Assembly (NCBI RefSeq): GCF_000383575.1
Contig: NZ_KB911579.1
Span: 561,707-625,706, forward strand
Direction: 5' to 3'
DNA from: Salinispora oceanensis
Lineage (GTDB): Bacteria > Actinomycetota > Actinomycetes > Mycobacteriales > Micromonosporaceae
Length of the DNA stretch: 64,000 bases
The translations under genes were made by a program, and so were the position numbers. A model generated the notes under the pieces. It was not told the origin of the DNA and made no database searches. It worked only from the letters and a program-made list of their open reading frames with translations. Of the stretch, positions 33,133 through 41,927 are shown piece by piece (the stretch's first letter is position 1; every line of letters starts with the position of its first letter).

Positions 33133-33930
33133 TCAGCCGGGCGGGCCGGCGGGGTGGGTGAGGAAGGGCAGCACCGCTGCCGGCAGGGCCGGAGACGAGA
33201 GAATGTCATAGTGGGTGAGGCCGGGCAGGACCGCCAACCGGGCGGCCGACCGACCGGTGCCGTCCCAGCCGGCGTCCCGGTGCCCGCCACCGAGCAGCCC
33301 GAAGAACTCCACCATGTGCGCGGTGGTCACCGAATCCGCGTCGGCGAAGACCAGCAACGTGGGCAGGACGAGGGCGGCCACCTCCGCCGACCAGTCGTAC
33401 TCGCGCCGCAGCAGCTCCCCCGACTTCGCCCACAGCCGGGGCCACTGGTCCGGCTGTGGCGCGATGCGGAGGTAACGCCGGTGCGCCGGGGTGCCCCGCA
33501 TCCGCTCCCCCACCGCCTCGTCCTGCTGGGCCATCTCGGCGCGGGTCTCTCGATACCAGCCCTGCTGGCGGCAGGGCGCGGAGACCACCACCAGCCGGCT
33601 GACCAGGTCCGGATGCTGGATCGCGGTACGCAGCCCCACCCCGCCGCCCAGCGAGTATCCGAGCACGTCCACCTCAGCCAGACCAAGCTTCGTAAGCAAC
33701 GCGGCGACATCATCGGCCAATGTCTCGTACCGGAGCGGACGATCCACATCGGCGGTACGGCCATGCCCCTGAAGATCCACCGCCAGGACGCTGCGCCGCT
33801 CCGTCAGGGCCGGCAGGAGCGGGGCGAACAGCTCGGTCGACCCGAAGCCGCCGTGCAGCAACACCAGCGGGTGCCCGGTTCCGTGCCACTCGTACCACAT
33901 TCGAAGCCCGTTGACATCGACGTAGCTCAC
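33133..33930 (-). CDS. Alpha/beta-fold hydrolase
   Basis: A 265-residue protein with oxyanion-hole LVLLHGGFGSTELFAPLLPA, nucleophile elbow VDVLGYSLGGGVGLR (GxSxG), acid in LLVFADADSVTT, and His in LPGLTHYDIL near the end. The GTG at 33930 is chosen; GGTGGGGA upstream may be its ribosome site. Length and order fit the family of esterases, C-C hydrolases and haloperoxidase-like enzymes; substrate unknown. A GC-rich 169-bp gap separates it from the pyruvyl transferase gene. Confidence 0.9.
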   Translation of the reverse strand: MSYVDVNGLRMWYEWHGTGHPLVLLHGGFGSTELFAPLLPALTERRSVLAVDLQGHGRTADVDRPLRYETLADDVAALLTKLGLAEVDVLGYSLGGGVGLRTAIQHPDLVSRLVVVSAPCRQQGWYRETRAEMAQQDEAVGERMRGTPAHRRYLRIAPQPDQWPRLWAKSGELLRREYDWSAEVAALVLPTLLVFADADSVTTAHMVEFFGLLGGGHRDAGWDGTGRSAARLAVLPGLTHYDILSSPALPAAVLPFLTHPAGPPG

Positions 33931-33981
33931 AGTTCCCCACCCGACCTCCGGCGGCCCGCACCACCGTGCATACCGGTGATC

Positions 33982-35271
33982 CTATTGCGTGGGTGTCGCC
34001 GTCGGTGCTGGCTGTTCCAGTTCTGTCGCGGAACCGTTCCGACTGCCTGCCTGTGTCCTGGCGGCTCTGGTGACGGAAACGCCGTTGGGCGTCATCTCGC
34101 CCGGAACTGCTCGGCGCACCGTGCGCGAGCGGGGTCGATAGAACGCGATGGCTGCAGCGGCGAGACAAACCCCCGCCGCGGCTGCGAGTGGGACCGTGCT
34201 GCCGAGCTGAACAGCCGCGGCACCGAACGGAATCGCGAACGCAACAGGCCCGAACATCGCCATGTTGACCAGGCCGGATACTCGGCCGAGCACTCCCGCC
34301 GGAGTGTGCCGTTGGGTCGCGGTCACCGCTGCTACCAGCGTCCAGGGCAAGCCGACTCCCACTGCCACGGAGGCCACGAACATCGCCGGCGACCACGGCA
34401 GGCAACGACCGAGGCAGCCAACGGCGAACAAGGCCGTACCGGCTATGCCGACAGCGACCGTCCCCCCTCGGGTGATTAATCGGCCCACGATCAGTCCACC
34501 AAGGATGGAACCCAGCCCCTGAACACCGGCGAGAACCCCCAGAAACGTCGCCGGCAGATTCAGCTCGGTGGTGACCATCGCGTAGTAGCCGGCTGTCGTA
34601 AAGCCTGACATCGCAATCGAGACGGATGCGAGGGAAACCGGGACCCGAATCCCGCCACGCCCGAGCAGAACGGCAAGCCCCGCGCGAGGGCTCCGCTGCC
34701 GAGCGGGTGTTCTTTCGGGTGGCGCCGGAGGCAACCGCAGGCCGGCATAGAGGGCGGCGACCAAAGCTGGTACGACCGCGAGCGCCCCGACCGCGCGACC
34801 ACCCTGCCACGAGTAGAGCCCGATGCCGGCCAACGGAGCCACGAGCTTCATGCCTTCCTTAGCGCTGGACCGCCAGCCGTTGACGCTTCCGAGCTGCCGT
34901 GCGGAAAACGCAACTGGCAGAAGCGCCGTCTCGCCCGCATCAACCAATGTGCGGCTAACACCGAAAGCGAAAAGAACAGCGAATATGAGCCAGATTTGGT
35001 GCGGCCCCTGCACGGCAAACAGGCAGGAAAGGGCCACCGCCAAGGAGATATTCACTCTGATGAGTAGTGGCCGTCTGAGCGTTCGGTCAAGCAGGCCGCC
35101 CAGGCAGGGAGCACCCAACACCGGGGCGTACAGGAAGAGTTGCGCCAGCGCGGCGAGGCTACTGGAATCGGTGAGGTCGAGGATCCAGATTCCGGGCACC
35201 AGAGACAGGACTCCACCAACAAGGCCCGACAGCCCGGAAATCGCCACAAAGAGCCCAACATTGCGCTGCAT
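33982..35271 (-). CDS. Major facilitator superfamily transporter
   Basis: A 429-residue membrane protein with about twelve hydrophobic segments. The first loop contains GGLLDRTLRRPLLIRVNISL, a variant of the MFS motif A, and the second half SILGGLIVGRLITRGGTVAV. Relatives include macrolide- and enterobactin-type exporters. A basic/Pro/Thr cytoplasmic tail of about 40 residues ends the protein. GGGGGG lies 4 nt before the ATG at 35271. Substrate unknown. Confidence 0.88.
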   Translation of the reverse strand: MQRNVGLFVAISGLSGLVGGVLSLVPGIWILDLTDSSSLAALAQLFLYAPVLGAPCLGGLLDRTLRRPLLIRVNISLAVALSCLFAVQGPHQIWLIFAVLFAFGVSRTLVDAGETALLPVAFSARQLGSVNGWRSSAKEGMKLVAPLAGIGLYSWQGGRAVGALAVVPALVAALYAGLRLPPAPPERTPARQRSPRAGLAVLLGRGGIRVPVSLASVSIAMSGFTTAGYYAMVTTELNLPATFLGVLAGVQGLGSILGGLIVGRLITRGGTVAVGIAGTALFAVGCLGRCLPWSPAMFVASVAVGVGLPWTLVAAVTATQRHTPAGVLGRVSGLVNMAMFGPVAFAIPFGAAAVQLGSTVPLAAAAGVCLAAAAIAFYRPRSRTVRRAVPGEMTPNGVSVTRAARTQAGSRNGSATELEQPAPTATPTQ

Positions 35272-35348
35272 TGACCCCCCAAGGTTGAGCTTCGGCGACT
35301 CACATCCTCAATCCTTGAGCTGAGTTCAAGCAAGACTGGCTGGGAACG

Positions 35349-35831
35349 TCAAGCTTCTGTTGACATCGCGACCTCGATCCTGCGGGCAGCCGCTTGAACC
35401 GGTAGCGGCAGTCGGGCCACCCCCACCTCCGCCAGGTCAGCAACGAGGTGCCGGGCCAAGGCGTACAGCGCGCCCGGCGCTGAATCCAACGCATGCGCTG
35501 CCGTCCCGCGCACCAGCGCCGCCGCCGGAAACCGGCCATCCCAGCCCCGATCAGCGTCAATCCACCGTTGAAGATCAGCTACCGCCACCCGCAACGCCGC
35601 GATCCGGGCGGAGTAGCGACGATCGAGCGCTTGCCGCCGGGACCGTCGGGCCACTGCGAGACGTTGGCGGCGCTGCTCCGCTGCCTGCCGGCTACGCAAG
35701 CCCAACGCTGCGGCTATCTCCGCCCAGGTGACGCCCGCATGACGGGCACGGTCGATGAGCTCCAACTCCCGCTCATCGAGGTGGACTCGCGCGTTCCTGA
35801 CGTCGGCCAACTGTGCGATCGCTGAGGTCAC
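35349..35831 (-). CDS. Helix-turn-helix DNA-binding protein of unknown target
   Basis: A 160-residue basic protein. Residues about 20-60 look like a sigma-70 region 4 type HTH (LDERELELIDRARHAGVTWA, EIAAALGLRSRQAAEQRRQR). The middle is Arg-rich and helical, and the C-terminal half forms a helical bundle (ALVRGTAAHALDSAPGALYA, LARHLVADLAEVGVARLPL). The GTG at 35831 has a TAGTGT -10 box 6 nt upstream, overlapped by two dyads at 35834-35854, suggesting autoregulation. Not assigned to a named family. Confidence 0.75.
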   Translation of the reverse strand: MTSAIAQLADVRNARVHLDERELELIDRARHAGVTWAEIAAALGLRSRQAAEQRRQRLAVARRSRRQALDRRYSARIAALRVAVADLQRWIDADRGWDGRFPAAALVRGTAAHALDSAPGALYALARHLVADLAEVGVARLPLPVQAAARRIEVAMSTEA

Positions 35832-35833
35832 CT

Positions 35834-35854
35834 GTCAACACTACGTTGACGTAG
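35834..35854. promoter_or_regulatory. Overlapping dyads on a leaderless promoter of the HTH gene
   Basis: GTCAAC (35834-35839) is inverted at 35845-35850 (GTTGAC), and CTACGT-TG-ACGTAG forms a 14-bp palindrome at 35841-35854. Both cover the minus-strand -10 box TAGTGT (35843-35838), 6 nt before the GTG at 35831. A bound regulator would block the promoter. Confidence 0.5.
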
Positions 35855-36083
35855 AAGGCATCGCCCTTCCACGTTGGAACTCGTAGGTCTCAGCCGTCGG
35901 TCACCAACCCCCACCGAAGCGCCATCAAGCGATCCACGTCCTTCGATCAGACCGCCCTGAAGTCACCCGTTCGACCGCTGCCACCCGACATGACACGTCC
36001 ACCAAAACCAGGCGAGGCGCCGTCCGGGCCACGCAAGAGCCCTCGCGCCTCGGCAAAACTCGAACCTGCCTCACGTTGATGGG

Positions 36084-36089
36084 TATGAT
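36084..36089 (+). promoter_or_regulatory. -10 box of a leaderless promoter for the polysaccharide deacetylase
   Basis: TATGAT, near the consensus, followed by CCGTAA and the ATG at 36096. No ribosome site. Confidence 0.6.
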
Positions 36090-36095
36090 CCGTAA

Positions 36096-37091
36096 ATGAC
36101 AGGCAGGCCGGAGGCGACTGACGGTCGGAAACGACCAACACAATTAGTCAGTCGCAGAAAACTGATGGCGCTGGCTGGCGTCGGAACGCTTGGCGGGCTA
36201 ACCGCCCTCATTGGGACGAAGATTGCCCCTCGGTGGACTGACCGTAGCGCCCACGGAATCGATCCCGCCTGGATAGAGCCCGTCGAGGTCAGCGCCACCC
36301 CCGCGCCACCGACACCGCCACCGACGGCTACCGGCACCGGCACGCTACCGTCCCGAGAAGAGATCATCAGCCAGTACGGTGCCCGGACACCACGCTACTG
36401 GGGATTACACCCGGACAGCTCCTGGTCGACATTTCCGACCGACACCTCACTGACTCACAACTCCGTCTGCCTGACGTTCGATGCTTGCAGCGACAGCAGC
36501 GGTTACGACGAACGGCTGATCAACACGCTGCGGGCGCAGCGCATACCGGCGACGCTGTTTGTCAACCAGCGCTGGGCAACCACTCATCGACAGGAATTCG
36601 AAAGCCTGGTGGCTGACCCCCTGTTCGAGATCGGCAACCACGGCACCAAACATCGTCCATTGTCGGTCTCCGGTCGCTCTGCGTACGGAATCGCCGGCAC
36701 GAAGAACGTTGGCGAGGTGTACGACGAAATCGCCGGCATGCACACGTGGATGGCCACCAACTACGACCTCCAGCCAAAGTTCTTCCGTCCTGGAACAGCC
36801 CACGCCGACAACGTGGCCACGCAGGTGTCCCGAGCGATGGGCGAATGGATCGTGATGTTCAGCGTCAACGGCGACTCCGGCGCCACCGCAAGCGCCGACC
36901 AGGTCTACCAGCAGTTCCTGCGGCTCCGCCCCGGCGGAATCCTGCTGGCACACTTCAACCGCCCTGGATCGGAGACAGCTGCCGGGGTCGAACGCGCGCT
37001 TCCGGTTCTCATAGCACGCGGCTTGCGTTTCCGAAGACTCGACGAAGTACTCCCTGCTGCGACTTCTCCGGAGCAGCCTCCCCGTTGGTGA
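36096..37091 (+). CDS. Secreted or membrane-anchored polysaccharide deacetylase (NodB type)
   Basis: A 331-residue protein. The N-terminus has a Tat-like signal (SRRKLMALAGVGTLGGLTAL), then a Pro/Thr linker. The NodB domain starts at about residue 120: VCLTFDACSDSSGYDERLIN (motif 1, TFD with the catalytic/metal Asp), EIGNHGTKHRPLS (motif 2, H-x3-H), KFFRPGTAH (motif 3), and GGILLAHFNRPGSETAAGVE (C-terminal His motif). It should remove acetyl groups from extracellular polysaccharide or murein. The D-A-C form of motif 1 rather than DDG marks a subgroup. The gene is leaderless by its -10 box. Confidence 0.9.
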   Translation: MTGRPEATDGRKRPTQLVSRRKLMALAGVGTLGGLTALIGTKIAPRWTDRSAHGIDPAWIEPVEVSATPAPPTPPPTATGTGTLPSREEIISQYGARTPRYWGLHPDSSWSTFPTDTSLTHNSVCLTFDACSDSSGYDERLINTLRAQRIPATLFVNQRWATTHRQEFESLVADPLFEIGNHGTKHRPLSVSGRSAYGIAGTKNVGEVYDEIAGMHTWMATNYDLQPKFFRPGTAHADNVATQVSRAMGEWIVMFSVNGDSGATASADQVYQQFLRLRPGGILLAHFNRPGSETAAGVERALPVLIARGLRFRRLDEVLPAATSPEQPPRW

Positions 37092-37337
37092 ACCGTCCGC
37101 ACAGACCAGTCGCCGATGCCACGACGTCGCTCGTCGTCGCACGTGCGTGGCACCCATCGACTGGCGCCCCGCGGTCGGCCATCCCACAAAACTCGTCCGC
37201 TTCGGTCGACTGAGGGCGGTTTCGCCACGCACTCCGCCCCGCCGGGTGACGATCAGTGTGCGGATCCAGCGGGGGGCGGGGGTGACGTGACGCAGGCGGG
37301 CGGAAGGCCGAGACACCGGTATCGGCGGGACAGCGAG

Positions 37338-37976
37338 ATGTCCCGGGACACCGCCCGGGTGGAGGCCTTCAGCGACGCCGTGATCGCCGTCGCACTGACT
37401 CTGATGGCGGTGGAGCTGCTCCAGTTCAACCCAGAGGGAGCGGCCGACACCGATCTGGTGTCGCGGCTCCGACAGGAGTGGCGAGCTTTCCTCGCCTACA
37501 TCATCACCTTCGCTGTCGTCGGCCAGATCTGGCTGGCCCACCACAACAGTTGGCGATACGTGGTCCGGGTTGACCAGATGCTCTTGGTGCTGAACCTGCT
37601 GATGCTGATGTTCGTGGCGGCCATCCCGTTCACGGCCAACCAGCTCTCGGACCACCTTCGCGGCAGCGATGTGGACCAGCAGTTGTCGGCCGCGATCTAC
37701 GTCGGCGCCGTGCTCGGCGAAGCGCTGTTCTTCAACCTGGCCTGGTGGTGGGCACGCTGGCGTGGACTGCTCAACCCGGATCTCGATCCGCAACTGGCGG
37801 CGTCGGTCTCCCGCCGGTACCTCATCCGCCCGCTGCTCTACCTATTCGCCTTCGCCATCGTCTTCATCAACCCGATCCTCAGTCTGCTCGCCTACCTACT
37901 GCTGGTGGCGATCTACCTGATCCGCGGCCCGGGTGACCTCCCGCCTGCCGGACGGGCGGAAGACGAGTGTGGCTAG
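37338..37976 (+). CDS. TMEM175-like potassium channel subunit
   Basis: A 212-residue membrane protein with six hydrophobic segments. The first begins with the family signature RVEAFSDAVIAVALTLMAVE (R-x3-FSD). QIWLAHHNSWRYVVRVDQML and FVAAIPFTANQLSDH are also typical. Bacterial TMEM175 proteins assemble as tetramers and conduct potassium without a canonical selectivity filter. The ATG at 37338 is chosen because the signature starts 6 residues later; the frame is open upstream without a good start signal. Confidence 0.88.
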   Translation: MSRDTARVEAFSDAVIAVALTLMAVELLQFNPEGAADTDLVSRLRQEWRAFLAYIITFAVVGQIWLAHHNSWRYVVRVDQMLLVLNLLMLMFVAAIPFTANQLSDHLRGSDVDQQLSAAIYVGAVLGEALFFNLAWWWARWRGLLNPDLDPQLAASVSRRYLIRPLLYLFAFAIVFINPILSLLAYLLLVAIYLIRGPGDLPPAGRAEDECG

Positions 37977-38212
37977 CCTTCCTCGTCAGCCGCGCCGAAA
38001 CGGGCAACACCGGTAGCGGCGGCCCACCGGCCCACACGTTCATGCCCCATCCATGAGGGCAGCTCGACAGCGCGCGCCAACCCGGATCGACCCCGGACTC
38101 GTTCGAGCGTTCGTAGACGTGCTGACCGCGGTCCACATCGATGGCCGGCTTTCTTAACCGCCGTTACTGTCACGCCTGGGGGTCGGCCATCGTCAGTGCC
38201 GGTGGTACGGGG

Positions 38213-38284
38213 TGGGCGCGGCAGGTTTCGAACCTGCGACCCCTCGCTTGTAAGGCGAGTGCTCTCCCACTGAGCTACGCGCCC
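38213..38284 (-). tRNA. tRNA-Val (anticodon TAC)
   Basis: On the minus strand a 72-nt cloverleaf: acceptor GGGCGCG/CGCGCCC, D-arm GCTC-AGTGGGA-GAGC, anticodon stem CTCGC/GCGAG with loop CTTACAA (anticodon TAC, reading GUA), and T-arm CAGG-TTCGAAA-CCTG. The CCA end is not encoded. Confidence 0.95.
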
Positions 38285-38363
38285 CGGGCGCCGGTGAGAC
38301 GGGCCGGAGGCTGGCAAGCTTACCCTGCCGCCACCGGCCCCGCCCCCGACGGTCGACCAGGTG

Positions 38364-38831
38364 TCAGACGGCCGCAACCTCAGCCAGCGCCTTGCGCCAG
38401 CCCTGCTGGTCACGGGCCTCACCCGGCGAGTTCATCTCGGCGAAGCGGACCACGCCCGCCTTGTCGATGACGAAGGTGCCCCGGTTGGCGATGCCGGCGA
38501 CATCGTTGAAGACCCCGTAGGCCTGGGCGACTGCGCCGTGCGGCCAGAAGTCGGCGAGCAGCGGGAACTGGTAGCCCTCCCGATCGGCCCAGATCTTGTG
38601 GGCGTACACCGAGTCAACGCTGACGGTGAGCACCTGAACGTCGTCATTGACGTACTGGTTCAGGTTGTCCCGTACCTCACACAGTTCACCCTGACAGACA
38701 CCGGTGAAGGCGAGTGGGTAGAAGACCAGGAGCACCGCGCGCTTGTCACGGAAATCGGCGAGCCGAACCTCCTGGTTGTTCTGGTCCTTGAGCACGAAGT
38801 CCGGCGCCTGCGCGCCAACCTCGATGGGCAT
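38364..38831 (-). CDS. ahpE: Peroxiredoxin, AhpE/BCP type
   Basis: A 155-residue thiol peroxidase. The peroxidatic Cys46 is in FYPLAFTGVCQGELCEVRDN. A second Cys lies five residues later (Cys51), the spacing used for resolution in BCP-type enzymes, whereas M. tuberculosis AhpE, a 1-Cys enzyme, has Asp there. AQAPDFVLKDQNNQEVRLAD and GTFVIDKAGVVRF complete the fold. It reduces peroxides with mycothiol- or thioredoxin-type partners. Its neighbour DUF3052 and aceE nearby match the M. tuberculosis Rv2238c-Rv2241 order. Confidence 0.92.
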   Translation of the reverse strand: MPIEVGAQAPDFVLKDQNNQEVRLADFRDKRAVLLVFYPLAFTGVCQGELCEVRDNLNQYVNDDVQVLTVSVDSVYAHKIWADREGYQFPLLADFWPHGAVAQAYGVFNDVAGIANRGTFVIDKAGVVRFAEMNSPGEARDQQGWRKALAEVAAV

Positions 38832-38904
38832 GCGGAACTCCTTGCGGTCGGGTCAACGTCAGGAAAGCCTGCCATACGGCAGGAGCTGAGCGGTACGGCG
38901 TCAG

Positions 38905-39342
38905 TTACTTCTTGCTCTTCGAACCGCGGCGCAGCACCAGCCGGGCGCCACTCCAGTCCCGGCCAGCATTGATCGTGGAGGTCTGCTGCAGACCCGCGGT
39001 GGGTGCGGACTCGGCGATCTCGCTGGGCTCCACGTGCCCCTCACGTCCGGCCTTCGGCGTCAGTAGCCACACGATTCCGCTGTCCGCCAGCGGGCCGAGG
39101 GCATCAACGAGCAGCTCGAAAAGGTCACCGTCGCCGTCCCGGTACCACACCAGTACCGCGTCGACCACCTCGTCGGTGTCTTCGTCAACCAGTTCCCCAC
39201 AGCGGTCGGTCAGGGCGTCTCGGAGATCTTGGTCGACGTCGTCGTCGTACCCCATCTCCATGACGACCATCCCCGGCTCGATTCCGAACCGGTCCGCCAG
39301 GCTGCGTACCCCGTCGGCGGCCTGACCAGCGGTCGCGCTCAC
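38905..39342 (-). CDS. DUF3052 family protein
   Basis: A 145-residue acidic protein (RFGIEPGMVVMEMGYDDDVD, LVDEDTDEVVDAVLVWYRDG, IVWLLTPKAGREGHVEPSEI) of the actinobacterial DUF3052 family, M. tuberculosis Rv2239c type. GTG start at 39342 with AGGAGG 9 nt upstream. The fold is predicted alpha/beta; function unknown. It sits upstream of the peroxiredoxin on the same strand, a conserved pair. Confidence 0.9.
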   Translation of the reverse strand: MSATAGQAADGVRSLADRFGIEPGMVVMEMGYDDDVDQDLRDALTDRCGELVDEDTDEVVDAVLVWYRDGDGDLFELLVDALGPLADSGIVWLLTPKAGREGHVEPSEIAESAPTAGLQQTSTINAGRDWSGARLVLRRGSKSKK

Positions 39343-39367
39343 TGTCGCGTGCCTCCTCTTTCATCCA

Positions 39368-39395
39368 GCTCACGGCGTCGGTCAACGCCGTGAGC
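39368..39395 (-). terminator. Hairpin terminator after the E1 dehydrogenase gene
   Basis: GCTCACGGCGT pairs with ACGCCGTGAGC over 11 bp around a 6-nt loop, 56 bp beyond the stop at 39451 on the minus strand. Confidence 0.65.
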
Positions 39396-39450
39396 CAAGT
39401 CCACACAGTTGCGGCTCGGCGCGCAAGTGGCACACCGGGTGGAACGGAAT

Positions 39451-41847
39451 TTACCCTGCCAGAAGCGTGCGGGCACCCTGGGTGATGGCATCCTCGGTGA
39501 CCAGTACCTGACGGGCCGCCGGGCCTAATGGTACGAACGAGTCAACTGCCGCAACACGCCGCACTGCTCCGACGTAGCCGGCATCGACCAAGGTCGCGAT
39601 GACCCCCTCCCCCACGCCGCCGGACCGCCGGGTCTCGTCCACGACCAGAACCCGGCCGGTGGCGGTGGCCTCCCGGATCAGGTCGGCGACCGGCAGCGGC
39701 GCCAGCCAGCGCAGGTCAACCACACGGCTGCCGACCCCCTCCTCGGCGAGCACCGCGGCGGCACGCAGCGACAACCGCACCCCGTTACCGAAGGTGATGA
39801 TCGTAATGTCTCCGGCCGAGCCGACACCGTAACCGCGAGCTCGGCCGATCGGCACCTGCGCGCTCGCCCAGGAGCCCGGCCCCGCGTACTCGGCAAGCCA
39901 CTCCCCGTCGCCCTCCGTGCGCAGGTCACGCGTGTGGTAGAGGGCGATGGGCTCCAGGAAGACGCAGACGCTGCCATCCACCGCCGCGCTGGCCAGGCAG
40001 GTGCGCAGCATGGCCGCGGCGTCGTCCGGCCGCGCCGGCACCGCGACCACCAGGCCAGGGATGTCCCGGAGTACGGAGACCGAGTTGTCGTTGTGGAAGT
40101 GACCACCGAACTCCTGCTGGTAGGCCAGCCCGCCGATCCGGACCACCATCGGATTTCGGTAGGCGCCCTGGGCGAAGAACTGCATGGTGGCGGCCTCGCC
40201 GCGTAGCTGGTCCTCGCCGCTGTGCAGATACCCGAGGTACTGAATCTCCGGCACCGGCAGCATCCCGGCCAGCCCGGCGCCCAGTCCGAGCCCGAGGAGC
40301 GAGGTCTCGTCGAGCAGAGTGTCGAAGACCCGGGCTGCTCCGAAGCGCTCCCGTAGCCCCTTCGTCACCCCGTACCGCCCGCCCTTCGCCCCGACGTCCT
40401 CCCCGAACACGGCCATTCGTGGGTGGTCGAGCAGACCGTCGGCCAGGGCGGCGTTGATGCTCTGCGCGAGAGTCAGCGGGCCGGCCAGTTCGGGCACCTC
40501 TCCGCCGAAGGCCGCGGCTCGGGCCGCGGCGCCGGTGCCTTCGGCGCGGGCCGCGGCCGCGGCGACGGCCCGGGCGACCCGGCCCGGCCGCCGTGGTGCC
40601 AGCGGGGCGAGGACCTCCGCCGGGCCGGCCAGCTTCGGCTCCGCCAACACCTCCTCGGCGATCCGGCGGACCTGCCAGCCGATCTCGTCGTACCGGGTCA
40701 GCAGGGCCGCGCCGGTGGCGACGCCCGCCCCGGTGAGCAATCGCGCGGTAACCTGCAGCGGATCCCGCTCGAGGTCGTCGGCGATCTCGTCGGTGGTGCG
40801 GTACGCGCTCTGCGCGTCCGTACCGGCGTTCCCCATCAGTCGGACGGTCGACAGGTGCAGCACGGCCGGCCGACGATGTCGACGGACCCACCGCACCGCC
40901 TCGGCCGCCACCGCGTACGTCTCGACCAGGTCGGTCCCGTCGGCGGTGAAGTAGCGGACTCCCGGCTTCGCACGCAGGACCGCCCCGACCCAGCCCTGTG
41001 GTGACCGCACGCTGGCGCCGGGGCCGTTGTCCTCGCAGAGGAACAGGACGGGCAGACGTAGCCCGGTGTGGTCGTACCAGCCGGCGGTGTTCAGGGCGGC
41101 GGTGGCGCTGGCATGGTTCACCGACGCGTCGCCGAAGGAGCAGAGCACAACGGCCTCTGGCGGCCATGGCCCGCGGTCGGGGAGGGTGTGCTGGTCCGCC
41201 CCGTCGAGCCGGCGCGACCGCTCCAGCGCCAGCCCCAGGCCGACCGCGCGGGGCAGGTGCGAGGCGACGGTGGAGGTGGTTGGCACGACGGCGAGGTCGG
41301 CGCGGCCGAAGACCTTGTCCCGGCCGCCGGCGATCGGCTCCCGAGCCGAGGCCACCATCCCGCGCAGCACGTCGCGGGCCGCTTCGGCGTACCCGGGGGC
41401 GAGGGAGCGTGCGCCGTCTGCCAGCGCGACCCCGGGGCCCGCGACCGCGCCTGCCGGGGCGGTGGCAGCGGGGAGGTCGCGGGCGTTCGGGTTGCGATCA
41501 CCGTTGAGCTGGGCAGCGCGGACGCAGTAGAACGCGCCGGAGCGGTAGTGCAGCAGGGCCGGGTCGGTCGGCGCCAGCGCGGCGGCGACGGCGGCGTTAC
41601 CCTCGTGGCCGGCCGAGCCGACGGTGTAGAAGCCCTCGCCGAAGCTGCGGAGCCAGCGGCCGGCCAGATCAAGCTGGCGGCTGACGATTTGGGCGTCGAA
41701 CAGTTCCAGAACCCGCACGCCGGTCAGCGGCGCTCCCTCGCGGACCGGCCGGGAGGGGTCCCGACGATGCCCGGCGGCGACCAGTGCCCCCACAGTCACG
41801 CGGAGCCGCTCGTCAAGGTCGTACTGGGTGGTCACGTCGGACAGCAT
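39451..41847 (-). CDS. Fused alpha-beta thiamine-diphosphate 2-oxoacid dehydrogenase E1
   Basis: A 798-residue single chain holding both E1 subunits. Residues about 50-400 are E1-alpha with the ThDP motif FGDASVNHASATAALNTAGW ... CEDN. An Ala/Arg-rich linker (about 425-460) follows, then E1-beta (LAQSINAALADGLLDHPRMA, FGEDVGAKGGRYGVTKGLRE, EIQYLGYLHSGEDQLRGEAA, GNGVRLSLRAAAVLAEEGV, VVDETRRSGGVGEGVIATLV). This resembles branched-chain oxoacid or acetoin-type E1 enzymes, which decarboxylate a 2-oxoacid and pass the acyl group to a lipoyl E2. No E2 or E3 gene is adjacent. Start ATG at 41847; GTG at 41835 is possible. Confidence 0.88.
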   Translation of the reverse strand: MLSDVTTQYDLDERLRVTVGALVAAGHRRDPSRPVREGAPLTGVRVLELFDAQIVSRQLDLAGRWLRSFGEGFYTVGSAGHEGNAAVAAALAPTDPALLHYRSGAFYCVRAAQLNGDRNPNARDLPAATAPAGAVAGPGVALADGARSLAPGYAEAARDVLRGMVASAREPIAGGRDKVFGRADLAVVPTTSTVASHLPRAVGLGLALERSRRLDGADQHTLPDRGPWPPEAVVLCSFGDASVNHASATAALNTAGWYDHTGLRLPVLFLCEDNGPGASVRSPQGWVGAVLRAKPGVRYFTADGTDLVETYAVAAEAVRWVRRHRRPAVLHLSTVRLMGNAGTDAQSAYRTTDEIADDLERDPLQVTARLLTGAGVATGAALLTRYDEIGWQVRRIAEEVLAEPKLAGPAEVLAPLAPRRPGRVARAVAAAAARAEGTGAAARAAAFGGEVPELAGPLTLAQSINAALADGLLDHPRMAVFGEDVGAKGGRYGVTKGLRERFGAARVFDTLLDETSLLGLGLGAGLAGMLPVPEIQYLGYLHSGEDQLRGEAATMQFFAQGAYRNPMVVRIGGLAYQQEFGGHFHNDNSVSVLRDIPGLVVAVPARPDDAAAMLRTCLASAAVDGSVCVFLEPIALYHTRDLRTEGDGEWLAEYAGPGSWASAQVPIGRARGYGVGSAGDITIITFGNGVRLSLRAAAVLAEEGVGSRVVDLRWLAPLPVADLIREATATGRVLVVDETRRSGGVGEGVIATLVDAGYVGAVRRVAAVDSFVPLGPAARQVLVTEDAITQGARTLLAG

Positions 41848-41927
41848 TACCGACCGGAGCCCGGCGTGCCCAGTGGGACACGACGGGGGCGGCCCGGTCC
41901 ACTCCGTCGCGCCGACTTCCGGGCCGG

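Noticed and set aside
36447..37793. 448-codon minus-strand frame
   Set aside because: It is the shadow of the polysaccharide deacetylase and TMEM175 genes, both with clear motifs on the plus strand.
38213..38284. tRNA gene as an integration site
   Set aside because: I searched the flanks by eye for a repeated tRNA 3' end and found none; the flanking genes are conserved housekeeping genes.
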